From Rhizobiales bacterium 65-79 (GTDB lineage Bacteria > Pseudomonadota > Alphaproteobacteria > Rhizobiales > Rhizobiaceae): DNA of 64,000 nucleotides. Location of the stretch: the NCBI GenBank assembly GCA_001896885.1, contig MKRJ01000022.1, forward strand, positions 1-64,000, in the 5' to 3' direction. Below are positions 47,097 to 55,613 of the stretch, piece after piece (the first letter of the stretch is position 1; each line of letters starts with the position of its first letter). The notes below the pieces were generated by a model. The model saw only the letters and a program-made list of their open reading frames with translations. It searched no databases and was not told the DNA's origin. Position numbers and translations under genes: made by a program.

Positions 47097-47798
47097 CTAG
47101 TCTTCCTTCTTGAGGCGAGTGTTGCAGGCGCTCCAGTATTGCGGCCACTTCTGGCCCTTGAGCTTGTTGGCGGCCTTGTCGCGCTGCCATTCGACGCTGC
47201 ATTCATGGATGCGCTGGCGGAAGGCGATCTGGCCGGGCGTCAGCGGCTTGCCGTTCTTGTCGACGGTCGAGGCCGCGGATTTGGTCGTCGCGGTCTTTTC
47301 CGCCTTCGGCTCGTCCGGCGTCTCCGTCGCGTCGGACTTGTCGTTGCGGATGTCGGCCGCGCAATCCGAATAGAATTGCGACCACTTCTTGCCGCCCAGC
47401 GTTCCGGCGGACTTGGCGGCCTTATATTGCTCGCTGCAGATCTGCTGCGTCGTCCGGTGGTCGGAGGACTTTGCTTCCTTCGTCGTCTTTGTTTCCTTGG
47501 TCTCTTTGGCCTCCGTGGCCTTCGGCGCCATGGCGTCCTCGGACTTCGTCGTCTTCTTCGACTTTGAAGAGGTGTCCGTCGCCGAGGAATCATCGGCTTT
47601 CATCTTGGCGCTGCAATCGGACAGGAACTGCGGCCATTTCTGGCCGTTCAGCGTACCCGCCTTCTTCGCCGCCTTGTATTGCGCGCTGCATTCCTTGGTC
47701 GTGCTGCTGGCGGCCGCCTGGGCCGAAGCGGACAGCGCCAGGAAGCCCATACCGGCAATTGCCGCTATGCCGGCCAGCGCAGTTTTGGAAACAAGCAT
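47097..47798 (-). CDS. Secreted protein with three Cys-Trp repeats
   Basis: The ATG at 47798 follows AGGAGG; the first about 35 residues (MLVSKTALAGIAAIAGMGFLALSASAQA) are a signal peptide. The mature part holds three copies of a pattern C-x-x-Q/W-Y/Q-K-x5-GTL/KLxGxKWPQF/Y-x-S-x-C, separated by Lys/Thr/Glu-rich linkers. Each copy has two Cys about 26 residues apart, so three disulfides are predicted. The pattern recalls PsiF-like repeats, but is not the same. A periplasmic or cell-wall role is inferred. Confidence 0.85.
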   Translation of the reverse strand: MLVSKTALAGIAAIAGMGFLALSASAQAAASSTTKECSAQYKAAKKAGTLNGQKWPQFLSDCSAKMKADDSSATDTSSKSKKTTKSEDAMAPKATEAKETKETKTTKEAKSSDHRTTQQICSEQYKAAKSAGTLGGKKWSQFYSDCAADIRNDKSDATETPDEPKAEKTATTKSAASTVDKNGKPLTPGQIAFRQRIHECSVEWQRDKAANKLKGQKWPQYWSACNTRLKKED

Positions 47799-48049
47799 TT
47801 CAGTCCTCCTTGCCAATCAATCAAAACGCGTCGGCATGTACCGCCGGGTCCGGAAATCCGGGACGGCTCAAGTATAGACCGGCCGCCGACCTTTACCATC
47901 GCTAAGTGCAATTGCGATTTGGACTTTTGTTCGACCGGCCATGCGCGTTCCGCCACAATCGCGCGGGCATGTTCGCCGAAACGTTACTCGACCGGGAAGA
48001 CAGGCGGCCTAATTGCGTTGTCGCAGAGGCATGGAACGAGGAGACGACG

Positions 48050-48925
48050 ATGCAGACACCGACCATTACCCAGGCCATGATCGACGCCTACGACGAATAT
48101 ACCCACCTGACGCTGGACCGCCGCCGGTTCATGGAAAAGCTGACCCGGCTGACGGGCTCGGCAGCGGCCGCCGCGGCGATCGCTCCGCTGCTCGCCGCCG
48201 ATCCGGCGCGCGCCTCGATCGTGGCGGCCGGTGACAAGCGCATCGAGGGAAAGGATATCGCCTATCCCGGGGCAGAAGGCGCGATGAAGGGATATCTGGT
48301 CCGTCCGGCCGGACAGGACGGAAAGCTTCCCGCCGTGATGGTCATCCACGAGAACCGCGGGCTGAACGAGCATATCCGCGATGTCTCGCGGCGCCTGGCC
48401 CTCGAAGGCTTCATGGCGCTGGCGCCGGATTTCCTCTCTCCAGCCGGCGGCACGCCCTCCGACGAAGAGAAGGCGCGCGAGATGATCTCCGCCCTCGATC
48501 CCGCGAAGACGACCGCAAACGCCGTGGCGACCGTGGACTATCTGAAGGGGCGGCCTGACGGAACCGGAAAGGTCGGCATCGTCGGTTTCTGCTGGGGCGG
48601 CAGCCTCGCCAACCGCACGGCGGTGGCCGCTCCGGACCTTGCCGCCTGCGTCGCCTATTACGGGATGCAGCCCGACGCGGCGGACGCGGCGAAAATCCAT
48701 GCCGCGCTTCTGCTTCACTACGCCGGCCTGGACAAGCGCACCAATGCCGGCATTCCGGCTTTTCGGGAGGCGCTGGAGAAGAACGGCAAGGATTTCCGCA
48801 TCTATGTCTATGAGGGCGCGAATCATGCCTTCAACAACGACACCTCCGCGGCGCGCTACGACAAGAAGGCGGCAGACCTCGCCTGGGAAAGGACCGTCGG
48901 CTTCCTGGACGAATACCTGTCGTAA
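48050..48925 (+). CDS. Exported dienelactone hydrolase family protein
   Basis: The ATG at 48050 behind GAGGAG gives 291 residues. A twin-arginine-type signal (LDRRRFMEKLTRLTGSAAAAAAIAPLLAA) predicts Tat export. The alpha/beta hydrolase core has Glu101 (HENRG), nucleophile Cys181 in GFCWGGS and a His near 262 (GANHAF), the Cys-Asp-His arrangement of dienelactone hydrolases. It hydrolyses a cyclic ester of unknown identity. A 200-bp gap precedes it. Confidence 0.92.
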   Translation: MQTPTITQAMIDAYDEYTHLTLDRRRFMEKLTRLTGSAAAAAAIAPLLAADPARASIVAAGDKRIEGKDIAYPGAEGAMKGYLVRPAGQDGKLPAVMVIHENRGLNEHIRDVSRRLALEGFMALAPDFLSPAGGTPSDEEKAREMISALDPAKTTANAVATVDYLKGRPDGTGKVGIVGFCWGGSLANRTAVAAPDLAACVAYYGMQPDAADAAKIHAALLLHYAGLDKRTNAGIPAFREALEKNGKDFRIYVYEGANHAFNNDTSAARYDKKAADLAWERTVGFLDEYLS

Positions 48926-49074
48926 GGCGGCTTTGGTTAATATCCGCGGCACGGTTACGGCCATCATGGTCGCGGCCGGGCCTGTCCTGGCAGCAGGACT
49001 GCTTACGAACCTGTGTCTCGTCGCGGCCCGTTCCTGGCGGCGGCCCGATGCATGGAAGCGATCATGCATCAAGT

Positions 49075-49284
49075 TCACTTCTGCTGGAGAATGCCTTTTC
49101 TTCTTTTTCGAGCCTGCTTTATGATGTTTCGTGCTCTCAATACGTCGATCGGAATCGGCAGGCGATATCTTTCGATCATGTATAGTGTCTGGTTTATGTT
49201 CTTGGAGGCACGCCAGAAATCGTAATCACTTATGGTTGTATCGGCCGCGAGCCGTTTCGACAGCTTATCGATGTCGATGTTCAT
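49075..49284 (-). CDS. Small hypothetical protein
   Basis: The 69-residue protein (MNIDIDKLSKRLAADTTISDYDFWRASKNINQTLYMIERYRLPIPIDVLRARNII) has a plausible GGAGAAC ribosome binding site. Base composition is distinctly more AT-rich than the neighbours, suggesting transfer or relaxed selection. No family is recognised. Confidence 0.5.
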   Translation of the reverse strand: MNIDIDKLSKRLAADTTISDYDFWRASKNINQTLYMIERYRLPIPIDVLRARNIIKQARKRRKGILQQK

Positions 49285-49617
49285 CGCGTTCTCCGCTTTT
49301 GTTGGCCCCCCGCGACTCGTTGCGTCGAGTCGGTTCGGCGCTCATAAGAGCGGTTGATGCCCGCCGTTCAACCGCGGGGCAAAGATTACCAACTTACGAA
49401 TTCCGTTAAGGTTTACGAATGGTAAACTGCGCGGCCTTACATTCGGAGACTGATGGCCGGGGATCGTCTTCCCGGGAGCGCGGTTTCCCGGGAGCGCCGC
49501 GGCCCGGCCTGAAGTCCAAGGTCGCGGATCGAACCAATTGCGCCAACCGGCGTTTATAGCCGTTGAATGGAATGCTGCCGTGGCGGGAAGCCGCGGCAGT
49601 TTTTTGATGGGGGTTTG
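49285..49617. other. 333-bp gap before the MFS-ArsB genes with leader-like features
   Basis: No gene is supported. The region holds a small palindrome GTTTAC-GAATG-GTAAAC (49411-49427), a direct repeat of TTCCCGGGAGCGC (two copies, near 49471 and 49487) and an intrinsic terminator-like hairpin at its end (listed separately). Confidence 0.55.
49575..49605 (+). terminator. Terminator hairpin immediately before the MFS start
   Basis: CTGCCGTGGC, loop GGGAA, GCCGCGGCAG and then TTTTTT. It ends 12 bp before the ATG at 49618, an unusual place for a terminator unless it serves an upstream small RNA or acts as an attenuator. Confidence 0.75.
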
Positions 49618-50901
49618 ATGGCCGGCCAATCTGAAGAAGCCCGTGAAGGTCACGCACGTCGAGCGCGCCACGCACTCTTGGCGCTCAACTTCTTCATGGC
49701 CGACATGCAGGCCGGGATAGGACCTTTCCTCGGCGTTTTTCTGCTGGCGCATGGCTGGTTGAGCGGTCCGATCGGATCCGTGATGACGATCGGCGGCGTC
49801 GCCGGCATGATCATGACTACCCCCGCCGGCGCATTGATCGATTCGACCGACCGCAAACGGCTCTTCGTGGTCATTCCCGGGATCTGCACCGTGCTGGCGT
49901 CGGCCATCATTCTGTTCTCGCAGCATTTCTGGGTCGTCGTCGCTTCGCAGATCACCACGGCGATCGCGGGGGCGGCCATCGGCCCCGCCGTTGCCGGCAT
50001 GACGCTCGGCATCGTTCGGCAACGAGGGTTCAACCGCCAGAATGGCCAAAACCAGGCCTTCAACCACGCCGGAAACATGGTGGGAGCCGGACTTTCCGGG
50101 CTTCTCGGCTGGCTCTACGGCTTTCCCGCGGTCGTGCTCCTGGCGGCCCTGTTCGGCGTGCTTTCGATCCTTTCCGTCCTGCTGATCCCGCCAGACGCCA
50201 TCGACAACGCGGCCGCGCGCGGCATGCGCGAGGATGGCGCCGAGGGCCGGAAGGTAAGCGGGCTGGCGGTGCTGGTGGAATGCAAGCCGCTGCTGGTCCT
50301 CGCGGCCGCCCTTGCCTGCTTCCATCTCGGTAACGGCGCGATGCTGCCGCTCTACGGCCTGGCCGTGGTGACGAACGCGCATGTCGATCCGGCGAGCTTC
50401 GTCGCAACGACGGTCGTGGTGGCGCAAGGCGTGATGATTGCGACGTCACTTCTTGGCATGTGGGCGGCGGAAAAGCGCGGCTACTGGCTGGTTCTCCTCA
50501 TTTCCTTCGCTACGCTGCCGATACGGGGGCTGGTGGCGGCGCATCTGATACGGTATTGGGGCGTCTATCCCGTACAGGTTCTCGACGGCATAGGCGCGGG
50601 CCTGCAAAGCGTCGCCGTGCCCGGCATCGTAGCGCGCATTCTCAACGGCACTGGCCGCGTCAATGCGGGGCAGGGGGCGGTGATGACGGTACAAGGCTTG
50701 GGTGCATCGCTGAGCCCGGCGGTCGGCGGCTGGCTGGCTGAATGGCTTGGCTATCCCGCGGCCTTCACCATCCTCGGCTGTTTCGCACTCGGGTCGCTGG
50801 CGCTGTGGATCGGCTTCGGCCCATTTCTCCGGCCGGCTTGCGCGCCCGGCGCGGATACGCCCGGTACACTCGCAGACCTCTCGCCGAAAGCGCCCGCATG
50901 A
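49618..50901 (+). CDS. MFS transporter
   Basis: The ATG at 49618 (MAGQSEEAREGHARRARHALLALNFFMADMQAGIGPFLGVFL) gives 427 residues with about 12 membrane segments. MFS motif A-like DSTDRKRLFV is near residue 80. It overlaps arsB by ATGA. The N-terminal ADMQAGIGPFLGVFL segment recalls exporters placed near arsenic or metalloid genes, but the substrate is unknown. Confidence 0.9.
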   Translation: MAGQSEEAREGHARRARHALLALNFFMADMQAGIGPFLGVFLLAHGWLSGPIGSVMTIGGVAGMIMTTPAGALIDSTDRKRLFVVIPGICTVLASAIILFSQHFWVVVASQITTAIAGAAIGPAVAGMTLGIVRQRGFNRQNGQNQAFNHAGNMVGAGLSGLLGWLYGFPAVVLLAALFGVLSILSVLLIPPDAIDNAAARGMREDGAEGRKVSGLAVLVECKPLLVLAAALACFHLGNGAMLPLYGLAVVTNAHVDPASFVATTVVVAQGVMIATSLLGMWAAEKRGYWLVLLISFATLPIRGLVAAHLIRYWGVYPVQVLDGIGAGLQSVAVPGIVARILNGTGRVNAGQGAVMTVQGLGASLSPAVGGWLAEWLGYPAAFTILGCFALGSLALWIGFGPFLRPACAPGADTPGTLADLSPKAPA

Positions 50902-52160
50902 GCCCTGATACGGTGCAGGCGGGCACCGGTGTAGTTGCCGTGCTCGTCGCGGCGGGGATCGTTTTCCGTCCGCGTGGACTGCCGGAAGCCGTCTGGGCGG
51001 TGGCGGGCGCCGTCCTCCTCGTCGTCCTGGGTTTCCTGCCGATCTCCGGCGCCTGGCGCGGCGTTCTGGCCGGCCTCGACGTCTATCTCTTTCTGATCGG
51101 CATGATGCTGCTTTCGGAGGTGGCGCGCGAAGCCGGGCTGTTCGACTGGCTGGCGGCGCTGGCGACGGGGCTCGCCAAGGGATCGCCCGGCCGTCTCTTC
51201 GCGCTCGTCTACGGCGTGGGGGTCGTCGTCACCGTTTTCCTGTCCAACGATGCCACGGCGGTCGTCCTGACGCCCGCCGTCGCGGCGGCCATGCGGGCGG
51301 CGGCGGTCAGCGAGCCGCTGCCCTATCTCCTCATCTGTGCCTTCATCGCCAACGCGGCCTCGTTCGTCCTGCCCATCTCGAATCCGGCGAACCTCGTCGT
51401 CTATTCCTCGCACATGCCGCCGCTCTTCGAGTGGCTGCCGCTGTTCGCGCTGCCGTCGCTCGTGGCGATCACGGCGACCTATTTCCTGCTGCGCTGGTCG
51501 CAGCACAGAGGCCTCGGCCGGGAGGTCGTGCGCCGCGTGGCGACGCCACACCTTTCCTTCGGCGGCAAGGTGGCCGGCGCCGGCATCGTGGTTACCGCCG
51601 TCGTGCTGATGGCGGCATCCGCCTTCGGGTATCAGCTCGGCCTGCCGACCGCGATTGCGGGCGTCGGCACGGCGGCGGCGACGCTCCTGGCCGAAAAGGC
51701 CTCTCCGCTGAAAGTCGTCAGGGGCGTTTCCTGGGGCGTATTGCCGCTGGTCGCAGGTCTCTTCGTGCTGGTCGAGGGGCTGGAGCAGACCGGCTCGATC
51801 CCCGCGCTCGGCGATTGGCTCCACTCGGCGGCGGACGGGTCCGCGGCGGGAACGGCCTGGGCCTTCGCGGCAGGCACGGCCGTTGCCGCCAATCTCGTCA
51901 ACAACCTGCCCGCCGGGCTCGTCGCGGCCACCGTCTTCCAGAGCGCGGAGTTTCCGGAGATGGTGCGCCGCTTCGTGCTGATTGCGGTCGATCTCGGGCC
52001 CAACCTTTCCGTCACCGGATCGCTTGCCACCATCCTCTGGCTTTCGGCATTGAGGCGCGAGGGCATCAGCGTCGGCGGCCTGGCCTTTCTCAGGATCGGG
52101 GTGATCGTCATGCCGCCGACGCTTGCGCTGGCGCTCCTGGCGGCATGGGTTTCGGGATAG
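50898..52160 (+). CDS. arsB: ArsB/NhaD-type arsenite/anion antiporter
   Basis: The ATG at 50898 overlaps the MFS stop by 4 nt. The 420-residue protein has about 10-12 membrane segments with NDATAVVLTPAVAAAM near residues 117-132 and SFVLPISNPANLVVYS near 155, both typical of the ArsB/NhaD/SLC13 superfamily. ArsB expels arsenite and antimonite. No arsR, arsC or arsH is adjacent, so the metalloid role is family-based inference. Confidence 0.9.
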   Translation: MSPDTVQAGTGVVAVLVAAGIVFRPRGLPEAVWAVAGAVLLVVLGFLPISGAWRGVLAGLDVYLFLIGMMLLSEVAREAGLFDWLAALATGLAKGSPGRLFALVYGVGVVVTVFLSNDATAVVLTPAVAAAMRAAAVSEPLPYLLICAFIANAASFVLPISNPANLVVYSSHMPPLFEWLPLFALPSLVAITATYFLLRWSQHRGLGREVVRRVATPHLSFGGKVAGAGIVVTAVVLMAASAFGYQLGLPTAIAGVGTAAATLLAEKASPLKVVRGVSWGVLPLVAGLFVLVEGLEQTGSIPALGDWLHSAADGSAAGTAWAFAAGTAVAANLVNNLPAGLVAATVFQSAEFPEMVRRFVLIAVDLGPNLSVTGSLATILWLSALRREGISVGGLAFLRIGVIVMPPTLALALLAAWVSG

Positions 52161-52187
52161 TTGCCGAGCTAGCGCCGTATCGGCTTC

Positions 52188-52667
52188 CTATTTCCTGCGG
52201 ATGGCGATGGAGCGGCCCGCCCGCTCGGGCACCGGCAGCGTGGCATGCGCCGCGGCCATCCGTTCGACTTTTTCCATGATGTCGGCGGGGAAGGGCCCGA
52301 CCTTCGGCCCTGCCATGTCGACATGCAGGATCAGGTTTTCCGAGGTCGCCGCCAGCCAACCGTCGACATGCCGCAATTCCTGGAAAAAGCGTATGCGCTT
52401 TTCGTCATGGTCGAGAATCTGCAGGCTGGCGGTGACGCGGTGATCGAGATGCAGTTCGCGCACGTAGCAGATGTGCACCTCCGCCGTGTAGCAGGTCAGC
52501 CGGCGGTCCTTCGCATAGTTCGGGCCCATCCCCATCAACTCGAAGGCCTCGTCGCTGCAGCGGTCGAAGAGCACGTTGTAGTAGGCCATGTTGAGATGGC
52601 CGTTATAGTCGATCCAGTCCTTCTGGATTTCCATGACGCTGGAGACGAAGGGAGCGGCGGTCGTCAT
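52188..52667 (-). CDS. Hotdog-fold acyl-CoA thioesterase (4HBT type)
   Basis: The 159-residue protein has the 4HBT/YbgC signature DWIDYNGHLNMAYYNVLFDRCSDEAFELMG, with Asp18-like acid and the GHLN turn, then TAEVHICYVRELHLDHRV. It hydrolyses acyl-CoA esters; some relatives are carnitine-pathway thioesterases, so the substrate is uncertain. It is divergent from the lactate-dehydrogenase-like gene across a region with two long inverted repeats. Confidence 0.9.
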   Translation of the reverse strand: MTTAAPFVSSVMEIQKDWIDYNGHLNMAYYNVLFDRCSDEAFELMGMGPNYAKDRRLTCYTAEVHICYVRELHLDHRVTASLQILDHDEKRIRFFQELRHVDGWLAATSENLILHVDMAGPKVGPFPADIMEKVERMAAAHATLPVPERAGRSIAIRRK

Positions 52668-52733
52668 GAGTCGGGCCTTTGAAATTGCGGGAGAGGGTGC
52701 GAAAGCACGGGCTGGACAAGCACTGATGGAATG

Positions 52734-52786
52734 AATTTGACATTCGATATCCGTTTGATGTCGGTCGCCCGGTCGAATGTCAAATT
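52734..52786. repeat. Inverted repeat 1 in the divergent gap
   Basis: AATTTGACATTCGA (52734-52747) and TCGAATGTCAAATT (52773-52786) are perfect complements, separated by 25 bp. They lie 67 bp upstream of the thioesterase start codon. Confidence 0.85.
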
Positions 52787-52813
52787 TAAAATTTCATTAG
52801 AATCATAAGCTTG

Positions 52814-52890
52814 CTAGTGGTTCTTTTGTTTCCAACATTTGCCTCGCGCCGGATACAAATCGGATGCAAATGTTGGAAACGAACCACTAG
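52814..52890. repeat. Inverted repeat 2 in the divergent gap
   Basis: Left arm CTAGTGGTTC, an extra TTTT, then GTTTCCAACATTTGC (52814-52842); right arm GCAAATGTTGGAAAC followed by GAACCACTAG (52866-52890). Apart from the TTTT insertion the arms are complementary for 25 bp. It lies 67 bp before the FAD-oxidoreductase start. Confidence 0.85.
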
Positions 52891-52957
52891 GATTGTCCGA
52901 ATACCGTTAGAACAGACGGTACAGGGACCGCAACGGGTCCAGCATGGAGGAATTATC

Positions 52958-54376
52958 ATGGCACTCGCCGATCTCGAGCGGGTCGAACGCAATGCGGCCG
53001 GCATAGAGGTGGCGCTCGGCATATTGAAGCAGCGCTTCGGCGCGCGCATGCAGACCGGCCAGTCGGTCCGCGAGCAGCACGCGCATACGACGACCTACAT
53101 TCCGACCCAAGCGCCGGATGCCGTCATCTTCCCGGAAAGCACGGCGGAGGTGGCGGAGATCGTTCGTGTTTGCGCCGAGCACAAGGTGCCGGTGATCCCC
53201 TTCGGCGTCGGCACGTCGCTTGAGGGCCACGTCAACGCGCCGGGGGGCGGCATCTCGCTCGATATGGCGAACATGAACCGCGTCATCCGCGTCGACGCAG
53301 AGGACCTAGACTGCGTCGTGCAGCCGGGCATCACGCGCGAGGCGCTGAACGAGCACCTGCGCGACACCGGCCTGTTCTTCCCGATCGATCCGGGGGCGAA
53401 TGCCACGATCGGCGGCATGGCCTCCACCCGCGCCTCCGGCACCAACGCCGTCCGCTACGGCACCATGCGCGACAATGTCATGGCGCTGACGGTGGTGATG
53501 GCCGACGGCAAGGTGGTCACGACCGCGAAGCGGGCGAAGAAATCCTCGGCCGGCTACGACCTGACCCGGCTTTTCATCGGCGCGGAAGGGACGCTCGGCG
53601 TCATCACCGAGCTGACCTTGAAGCTGCACGGCATACCGCAGGCGATCTCGGGCGGCGTCTGTCCGTTCCCGTCCGTCGAGGCGGCCTGCGAGGCGGTCAT
53701 CGCGACGATCCAGATGGGCATTCCGGTAGCGCGGATCGAACTGGTCAACCAGCTCATGATGCGCGCCATGATCGCCTATTCCAAGCTCGACTACCCGGAA
53801 AGCCCGGGCCTTTTCCTCGAATTCCACGGCAGCGATTCCGGCGTGAAGGAACAGGCGGAGCTGTTCGGGGAAATCGCGACGGAATATGGCGGCGGGCCCT
53901 TTCTATGGACCACCAACAGCGAGGAACGGGCGAAGCTCTGGAAGGCGCGCCATGACGCCTACTGGGCTTCGATGATCCTCAGGCCGGGCGCGCAGGGCAT
54001 CTCCACCGATGTTTGCGTGCCGATCTCGCGGCTTGCCGAATGCATCGCCGCGACCGAGATCGACATCGCCGAGAACGGGCTGATCGCGCCGATCGTCGGC
54101 CATGTCGGCGACGGCAATTTCCACGTGGCGCTGCTTCTCGACGCCAAGGACCCGAAGGAGGTCGAGGCGGCAGAGGCGTTCATCGCGCGGCTCAACATGC
54201 GCGCCATCGCCATGGACGGCACCTGCACCGGCGAGCATGGCGTCGGCCAGGGCAAGATGGCGTTCCTGGAGCGCGAGCTCGGCGGTGCGGTCGATGTCAT
54301 GCGGACGATCAAGAAGGCGCTCGATCCGCAGAACATCATGAACCCGGGCAAGATCATGCCCAGCCGCCGGCATTGA
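52958..54376 (+). CDS. FAD-linked D-lactate/glycolate dehydrogenase-type oxidoreductase
   Basis: The ATG at 52958 follows GGAGGAATTATC and gives 472 residues. The FAD_binding_4 domain holds VIPFGVGTSLEGHVNAPGGGISLDM near 88-112 and GANATIGGMASTRASGTNAVRYG; the C-terminal FAD-oxidase domain ends with GTCTGEHGVGQGKMAFLERELG. This fits GlcD/D-lactate dehydrogenase (cytochrome). The substrate is one of several 2-hydroxyacids. No GlcE or GlcF follows, which argues against a glycolate oxidase complex. Confidence 0.93.
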   Translation: MALADLERVERNAAGIEVALGILKQRFGARMQTGQSVREQHAHTTTYIPTQAPDAVIFPESTAEVAEIVRVCAEHKVPVIPFGVGTSLEGHVNAPGGGISLDMANMNRVIRVDAEDLDCVVQPGITREALNEHLRDTGLFFPIDPGANATIGGMASTRASGTNAVRYGTMRDNVMALTVVMADGKVVTTAKRAKKSSAGYDLTRLFIGAEGTLGVITELTLKLHGIPQAISGGVCPFPSVEAACEAVIATIQMGIPVARIELVNQLMMRAMIAYSKLDYPESPGLFLEFHGSDSGVKEQAELFGEIATEYGGGPFLWTTNSEERAKLWKARHDAYWASMILRPGAQGISTDVCVPISRLAECIAATEIDIAENGLIAPIVGHVGDGNFHVALLLDAKDPKEVEAAEAFIARLNMRAIAMDGTCTGEHGVGQGKMAFLERELGGAVDVMRTIKKALDPQNIMNPGKIMPSRRH

Positions 54377-54398
54377 TGACGCGTGCTGCCACGGCCGC

Positions 54399-55139
54399 TC
54401 AGCCGTGGCAGCATCCGCCTGCAGCCGGCTCCTCGTCATATTCGTCGTGCCGGCGCACCCAGCTCATCCCGTTTGTCTCGTTGCGGCCGAGCGGCGCCAT
54501 GTCGAGCCAGTTATAGGTGCCGATCAGGATGTCGCCGCCCCGCGCGCGAGCCGCGAAGGTGCAATAGATCGCGCCGCCTTCATCCTTGTAGAAGGCGGTG
54601 ATGCCGGGCCAGTCTCTCGAGACGAAATCCGGACCGACCTCGAATTCCCGGAAATTGTAGACGAGGCGTCCCGAGGCGACCTGCGGCTCAGAAAACGACA
54701 CCTGGAAATCGAAATTGAAATCGCTCTGCGCTGACGACACCCAGTCGAATTTCCAGCCCATGCGTTCCTTGTAGGGGAGGAATTCGGAAAGCGGCGCGCG
54801 CGAGGCGACGACCAGGGAAACGTCGTGGTTCCTCAGATGCCGGTCGGCGCCGTCGATATGATCGCAAAGGAACGAGCAGCCCTCGCAGCGATAGTCGGCG
54901 CCCGGTCCGAACATGAAATGATAGACGAGCAGCTGGCTGCGGCCCTTGAAGAGACCCGACAGCGTCTTGCCGCCATCCGCCGTATCAAACCGGTACTCTT
55001 TCTCGACTTTCATCCAGGGCAGGCGGCGGCGCTCCTCCGACAGCCGGTCGCGCTCACGCGTAAACGCCTTTTCGCGCGCAAGGTGCGCCTTGTGGGCGCG
55101 GAACCATTCTTCCTGCGATACGACGTTTTGCGGTTGCAT
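54399..55139 (-). CDS. DUF899 thioredoxin-like protein
   Basis: The ATG at 55139 gives 246 residues starting MQPQNVVSQEEWFRAHKAHL. The sequence KEYRFDTADGGKTLSGLFKGRSQLLVYHFMFGPGADYRCEGCSFLCDHIDGADRHL and HDVSLVVASRAPLSEFLPYKERMGWKFDWVSSAQSDFNFDF is that of DUF899, a thioredoxin-fold family with a CxxC-like pair (CEGCSFLC). Function unknown. It is convergent with the FAD oxidoreductase gene. Confidence 0.93.
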   Translation of the reverse strand: MQPQNVVSQEEWFRAHKAHLAREKAFTRERDRLSEERRRLPWMKVEKEYRFDTADGGKTLSGLFKGRSQLLVYHFMFGPGADYRCEGCSFLCDHIDGADRHLRNHDVSLVVASRAPLSEFLPYKERMGWKFDWVSSAQSDFNFDFQVSFSEPQVASGRLVYNFREFEVGPDFVSRDWPGITAFYKDEGGAIYCTFAARARGGDILIGTYNWLDMAPLGRNETNGMSWVRRHDEYDEEPAAGGCCHG

Positions 55140-55285
55140 GGCGTTTCTCCTTCGATCCGTTCCGGGCGGGCAAATTTGCGCTCGCATGGTCCGAGGACGT
55201 TCGGAACGGGCGGAGGCCGACAGCGACGCCGACTTTTCCCGGCGCTACATCTTCTCCTTGATACCTGCGCGGATCAGCCACCGGC

Positions 55286-55410
55286 CAGACCGCGTTCATG
55301 ATCGCCATCTGCTGAGGATGGCGGATAACGTCGACGAGCAGCCAGAGGAAACAGGCCGAGCCGAAAAGCAGCGCGGCAATGGAAAGCATGTGGGGCCAGT
55401 GCGGAAACAT
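55286..55410 (-). pseudogene. Truncated DUF4396 gene fragment
   Basis: From the ATG at 55410, MFPHWPHMLSIAALLFGSACFLWLLVDVIRHPQQMAIMNAVWPV matches the start of DUF4396 membrane proteins. After about position 55286 the similarity stops: the frame continues out of family (ADPRRYQGEDV) to 55054, overlapping the DUF899 start. The rest of the domain is missing, so I read this as a remnant left by a deletion, not a working gene. Confidence 0.6.
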
Positions 55411-55613
55411 CGGGAGCCCTTTACCCACGCAAACCGGGCATTGCAGTGATGGTTCCTCACTCCGGTTCTCCGCTCGCGGCAGGCGGAAATGAACACTGGA
55501 CAGCCACACCAGGCAATTTGCCGCCACTTTATCGACACGCTAATTGGAATAGATTGGCAGGTTGGGGCGGCCGCTGAACGGCCGCGGGGAATTTTCAATA
55601 CCGGAGAAGGAAA

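Noticed and set aside
48939-49124. Hydrophobic frame after the dienelactone hydrolase gene
   Set aside because: It lacks a start signal and recognisable homology and ends in low-complexity sequence; it could be a relic but I cannot support a gene.
49515-49560. GGATCGAACC on the minus strand resembles a tRNA T-loop
   Set aside because: The flanking bases do not pair into a T-stem and no acceptor stem or anticodon arm is found, so no tRNA gene is called.
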